Of a stretch of 52,344 bases of DNA, positions 50,180-52,344 are shown piece by piece. Position 1 is the stretch's first letter. Every line of letters starts with the position of its first letter. Where the stretch lies: positions 1-52,344 of the forward strand of contig QHUY01000014.1 of NCBI GenBank assembly GCA_003223415.1. Direction: 5' to 3'. The position numbers and the translations under genes were made by a program. The stretch comes from Gemmatimonadota bacterium. GTDB taxonomy: Bacteria; Gemmatimonadota; Gemmatimonadetes; Gemmatimonadales; GWC2-71-9. Below the pieces are notes generated by a model, which searched no databases, had not been told where the DNA came from, and worked only from the letters and a program-made list of their open reading frames with translations.

Positions 50180-51658
50180 ATGACCCTCAAGAAGCCGACG
50201 ACGCTGGGCGAGCTCAAGCAGACCGAGTGGGCGAGCCCGGCCCGCATTCACCGCACCGTCAAGGACGAGATGCGGGAGAACCTGATCTGCCTGCTCGAGA
50301 ACGGGGCGGGGCTGTTCCCCGGGATCGTGGGGTACGAAGACACGGTGGTCCCGCAGCTCATCAACGCGATCCTCTCGCGCCACAACTTCATCCTGCTGGG
50401 GCTGCGCGGGCAGGCGAAGAGCCGCATCCTGCGCCAGCTCGTCAGCCTGCTCGACGAGGAGATCCCGATCCTGGCGGGCAGCGAGGTGAACGATCACCCG
50501 TTCGCCCCGATCTCCAAGTACGGCCGGGAGCAGCTGGCCGAGCACAACGACCGCACCCCCATCGCCTGGGTGCCGCGGGAGTCGCGGTTCGTGGAAAAGC
50601 TGGCGACCCCGGACGTGACGATTGCCGACATCATCGGCGACGTGGACCCGATCAAGGCGGCGCGCGGGGGACATCTGCTCTCCGACGAGCTGACGATGCA
50701 CTTCGGGCTGCTGCCGCGTGCCCACCGCGGCATCTTCGCCATCAACGAGCTGCCGGACCTCGCCGGGAAAATCCAGGTGGGGCTGTTCAACATCATGCAG
50801 GAGGGCGACGTCCAGATCAAAGGCTACCCGGTGCGCCTCAACCTCGACGTCGCGCTCGTGTTCACGGCCAACCCCGAGGACTACACGGCCCGGGGCAAGA
50901 TCATCACGCCGCTGAAGGACCGCCTCGGCTCGGAGATCCTCACCCACTACCCCCACACCGTCGAGCTGGGCGTGGCCATCACCCGCCAAGAGGCCTGGTT
51001 GGAGCGCAACGGCCGGCCGCTGCGCGTGCCGGACTTTATGATCGACCTGATCGAGCGAATCGCCTTCGAGGCGCGGACCGACAAGCGCGTCGATAAGCGC
51101 AGCGGCGTGTCGCAGCGCCTGCCGATCAGCGTCCTCGAGAACGTGGTCTCCAACGCCGAGCGCCGCGCCACGCTGACCAAGGAAAAGGCCGTGGTGCCGC
51201 GGGTGTCGGACGTGTACGCGGCGCTCCCGGCGATCACCGGCAAGCTCGAGCTCGAGTACGAGGGCGAGCTGCAGGGCGCGGAGACGATCGCCAAGGAGCT
51301 GATCCGTCGCGCCGCGGGAGGCACCTTCGAGGCGCGCGTGGGCGGCGCCAACGTGGACGACATCGTGCAGTGGTTCGACGAGGGCGGCGCCCTGAAGATT
51401 TCCGTCGACGAGCGCGCCGAGGCGTGCCTCAAGGGCTTCAGCGTGGTGCCGGGCCTGCTCGAGCTGGTCGAGCAGGTCGCCCTGGCCGGCAAGAAGGATC
51501 CCCTGACGATGGTGGCGGCGTGCGAGCTGGTGCTGGAGGGGCTCGTCGCCGAGAAACGCATCTCCCGCAGCGAGGAGTTGGGCTACACACGCGTGCGGCC
51601 CGAGCCGAAGGGTCCGTCGTTCGGCAAGGGCGGCGCGGGACCGAACCTCTTTACCTGA
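50180..51658 (+). CDS. AAA+ ATPase of the MoxR / magnesium-chelatase ChlI type
   Basis: 492 residues. Central AAA+ domain (about residues 30-330): [21 protein letters not shown], Walker [14 protein letters not shown], a Walker B-like [11 protein letters not shown] (Asn where Asp is usual), and sensor segment [24 protein letters not shown]. The C-terminal helical part includes [18 protein letters not shown]. Family members act as chaperones for metal insertion or protein activation with VWA-domain partners; none is visible here, and the next gene is an SPFH protein. It starts 9 bases after the glycosidase stop. Confidence 0.88.
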   Translation: MTLKKPTTLGELKQTEWASPARIHRTVKDEMRENLICLLENGAGLFPGIVGYEDTVVPQLINAILSRHNFILLGLRGQAKSRILRQLVSLLDEEIPILAGSEVNDHPFAPISKYGREQLAEHNDRTPIAWVPRESRFVEKLATPDVTIADIIGDVDPIKAARGGHLLSDELTMHFGLLPRAHRGIFAINELPDLAGKIQVGLFNIMQEGDVQIKGYPVRLNLDVALVFTANPEDYTARGKIITPLKDRLGSEILTHYPHTVELGVAITRQEAWLERNGRPLRVPDFMIDLIERIAFEARTDKRVDKRSGVSQRLPISVLENVVSNAERRATLTKEKAVVPRVSDVYAALPAITGKLELEYEGELQGAETIAKELIRRAAGGTFEARVGGANVDDIVQWFDEGGALKISVDERAEACLKGFSVVPGLLELVEQVALAGKKDPLTMVAACELVLEGLVAEKRISRSEELGYTRVRPEPKGPSFGKGGAGPNLFT

Positions 51659-51679
51659 TCCCTCCCCTCCCCCACCCCG

Positions 51680-51685
51680 TATCTT
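51680..51685 (+). promoter_or_regulatory. -10-like TATCTT box upstream of the SPFH gene
   Basis: TATCTT lies 15 bases before the ATG, with GGGAG (51691-51695) in between, so this gene has a short leader with a ribosome-binding site, unlike the six-base cases. Confidence 0.4.
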
Positions 51686-51700
51686 GTCCCGGGAGACCCC

Positions 51701-52344
51701 ATGGGCACGCTCGTCTTCGCTGGCATTCTCCTCCTCGCCGCGTTCTTCGTCCGCATCGCCGCCTCCGCCATCAAATCCGAGGGCGCGCGGCCCGTCGGGA
51801 TGATCCTGCGGGTCACCTCCCTGAGCCTCGTGGTCATCGCAGTCCTGGTGGTGCTCGCGGACACGACAGCGGTTATCAACCCCGGCGAGGTAGGGGTGCA
51901 GCACGCCTTCGGAAACGTGAGCCAGACGCCGCTGCTGCCGGGGATCCGCTTCGTGCCGCCGTGGGCGTCGATCGAGCGGTTCTCGACCCGCGAGGAGCAG
52001 TGGCCCGAGCGTGGGGTGAACGTCGAGGCCATCGAGGCGCTCTCGAGCGAGCAGATGGGGATGCACGTCGAGGTCTCGATCCGCTGGCAGATCGACCCGA
52101 CGCAGGCGCCCCGCATTTACACGGAGATCGGCAACGAGGACCAGATCCGCGGCGCCGTGCTGAACGCCATCCGCAAAGGCGTGCGGGACGGGATGGTGCA
52201 GTACTCGATCAACGACATCTCCAAGCGCACCCAGATCGCGCGGACCATGGAAGCGCTCACCGACTCCGCCCTCGTCACCCAACCGCGCGGGGGCGTCGGG
52301 AAGTTTCGCATCGCTACCGTCACCGCCTTCTTCCTGCGCGACCT
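51701..52344 (+). CDS. SPFH/band-7 (prohibitin-like) membrane protein, 3' end beyond the window
   Basis: About 214 residues are visible and the frame is still open at the right edge, so the C-terminus is missing. Two N-terminal hydrophobic segments (LVFAGILLLAAFFVRIAA and SLVVIAVLVVLAD) precede the SPFH domain: INPGEVGVQHAFGNVSQTPL, LPGIRFVPPWASIERFSTR, and VEVSIRWQIDPTQAPRIY. These are typical of prohibitin, stomatin and HflK/C proteins, which form membrane scaffolds and regulate proteases. It follows the AAA+ ATPase by 42 bases. Confidence 0.88.
   Translation, partial: MGTLVFAGILLLAAFFVRIAASAIKSEGARPVGMILRVTSLSLVVIAVLVVLADTTAVINPGEVGVQHAFGNVSQTPLLPGIRFVPPWASIERFSTREEQWPERGVNVEAIEALSSEQMGMHVEVSIRWQIDPTQAPRIYTEIGNEDQIRGAVLNAIRKGVRDGMVQYSINDISKRTQIARTMEALTDSALVTQPRGGVGKFRIATVTAFFLRD

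Noticed and set aside
48860-52282. A 1140-residue open frame on the minus strand opposite the GH38-like, AAA+ and SPFH genes
   Set aside because: Composition is Arg/His/Gly/Leu-rich with no recognisable domain; the plus-strand genes have clear motifs. GC-rich codons leave long antisense frames open.

Overview
The window is a gene-dense, high-GC (about 70%), presumably chromosomal segment of a Gram-negative (diderm) bacterium. Outer-membrane assembly genes (an Omp85/BamA-type porin and a TamB-like AsmA/DUF490 protein), lipoprotein processing (lgt), several lipobox proteins and an NtrC/sigma-54 regulator support a diderm. The gene order (queA-tgt-yajC-def-fmt, rsmB-PASTA-rpe-TlpA-YbbR-tsaD-lgt), heavy GTG use and a short RpoD without region 1.1 point to Gemmatimonadota or a close relative; that placement is inference. 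No rRNA, tRNA, CRISPR array, transposase or phage gene was seen. The longest gap without a gene is 212 bases (37785-37996), upstream of the sigma factor.

Layout. (1) 1-11688, + strand: one long, tightly overlapping housekeeping run: queuosine tRNA modification (queA, tgt), YajC, N-terminal formyl handling (def, fmt), thiamine synthesis (thiE/tenI-like, thiS, thiG), rsmB, a PASTA protein, rpe, a TlpA-like thioredoxin, a YbbR-domain protein, tsaD and lgt. (2) 11680-20162, - strand: a P1/DmpA-type peptidase, an NlpC/P60 hydrolase, a HAD phosphatase, a CYTH protein, a small membrane protein, a secreted M14 carboxypeptidase and acpS, then an FTR1 iron permease fused to cytochrome c behind its own promoter and Fur box. 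(3) 20224-29931: a response regulator on +, then a - strand operon BamA-type porin, TamB-like protein, lipid/diacylglycerol kinase, NtrC-type regulator and a small zinc-ribbon protein. (4) 30005-33967, +: peptide-binding lipoprotein, a single DppB-type permease and a PBP4-type DacB. (5) 34011-37784: divergent ferredoxin/thioredoxin-reductase-like flavoprotein and lipoprotein, then PduO-type cobalamin adenosyltransferase and aroB. (6) 37785-46736, +: a DnaA-box-rich region, rpoD, a stand-alone Lon N-terminal-domain protein, glycolate oxidase genes glcD-glcE-glcF, an alpha/beta hydrolase, a YgfZ-like protein and an NAD-dependent epimerase. (7) 46775-52344: a Met/His-rich small lipoprotein, a Tat-exported GH38-like glycosidase, a MoxR/ChlI-type AAA+ ATPase, and an SPFH/band-7 protein cut by the right edge.

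The most unusual signal is not a gene. Scattered through coding sequences are short arrays of degenerate 7- or 8-base words, several followed by an inverted copy so that they fold into hairpins, and always read through in frame (queA, tgt, thiE, rsmB, tsaD/lgt, lgt/FTR1, aroB, glcD, glcF). Alongside these are purine-rich G-tract insertions (runs of 8-11 G or C) in loops of otherwise conserved proteins. A second unusual feature is aroB, which appears to lack the segment that normally carries a zinc-ligand histidine. A third is a repeated TANNNT box 6-10 bases before start codons that have no ribosome-binding site, which suggests leaderless transcription.
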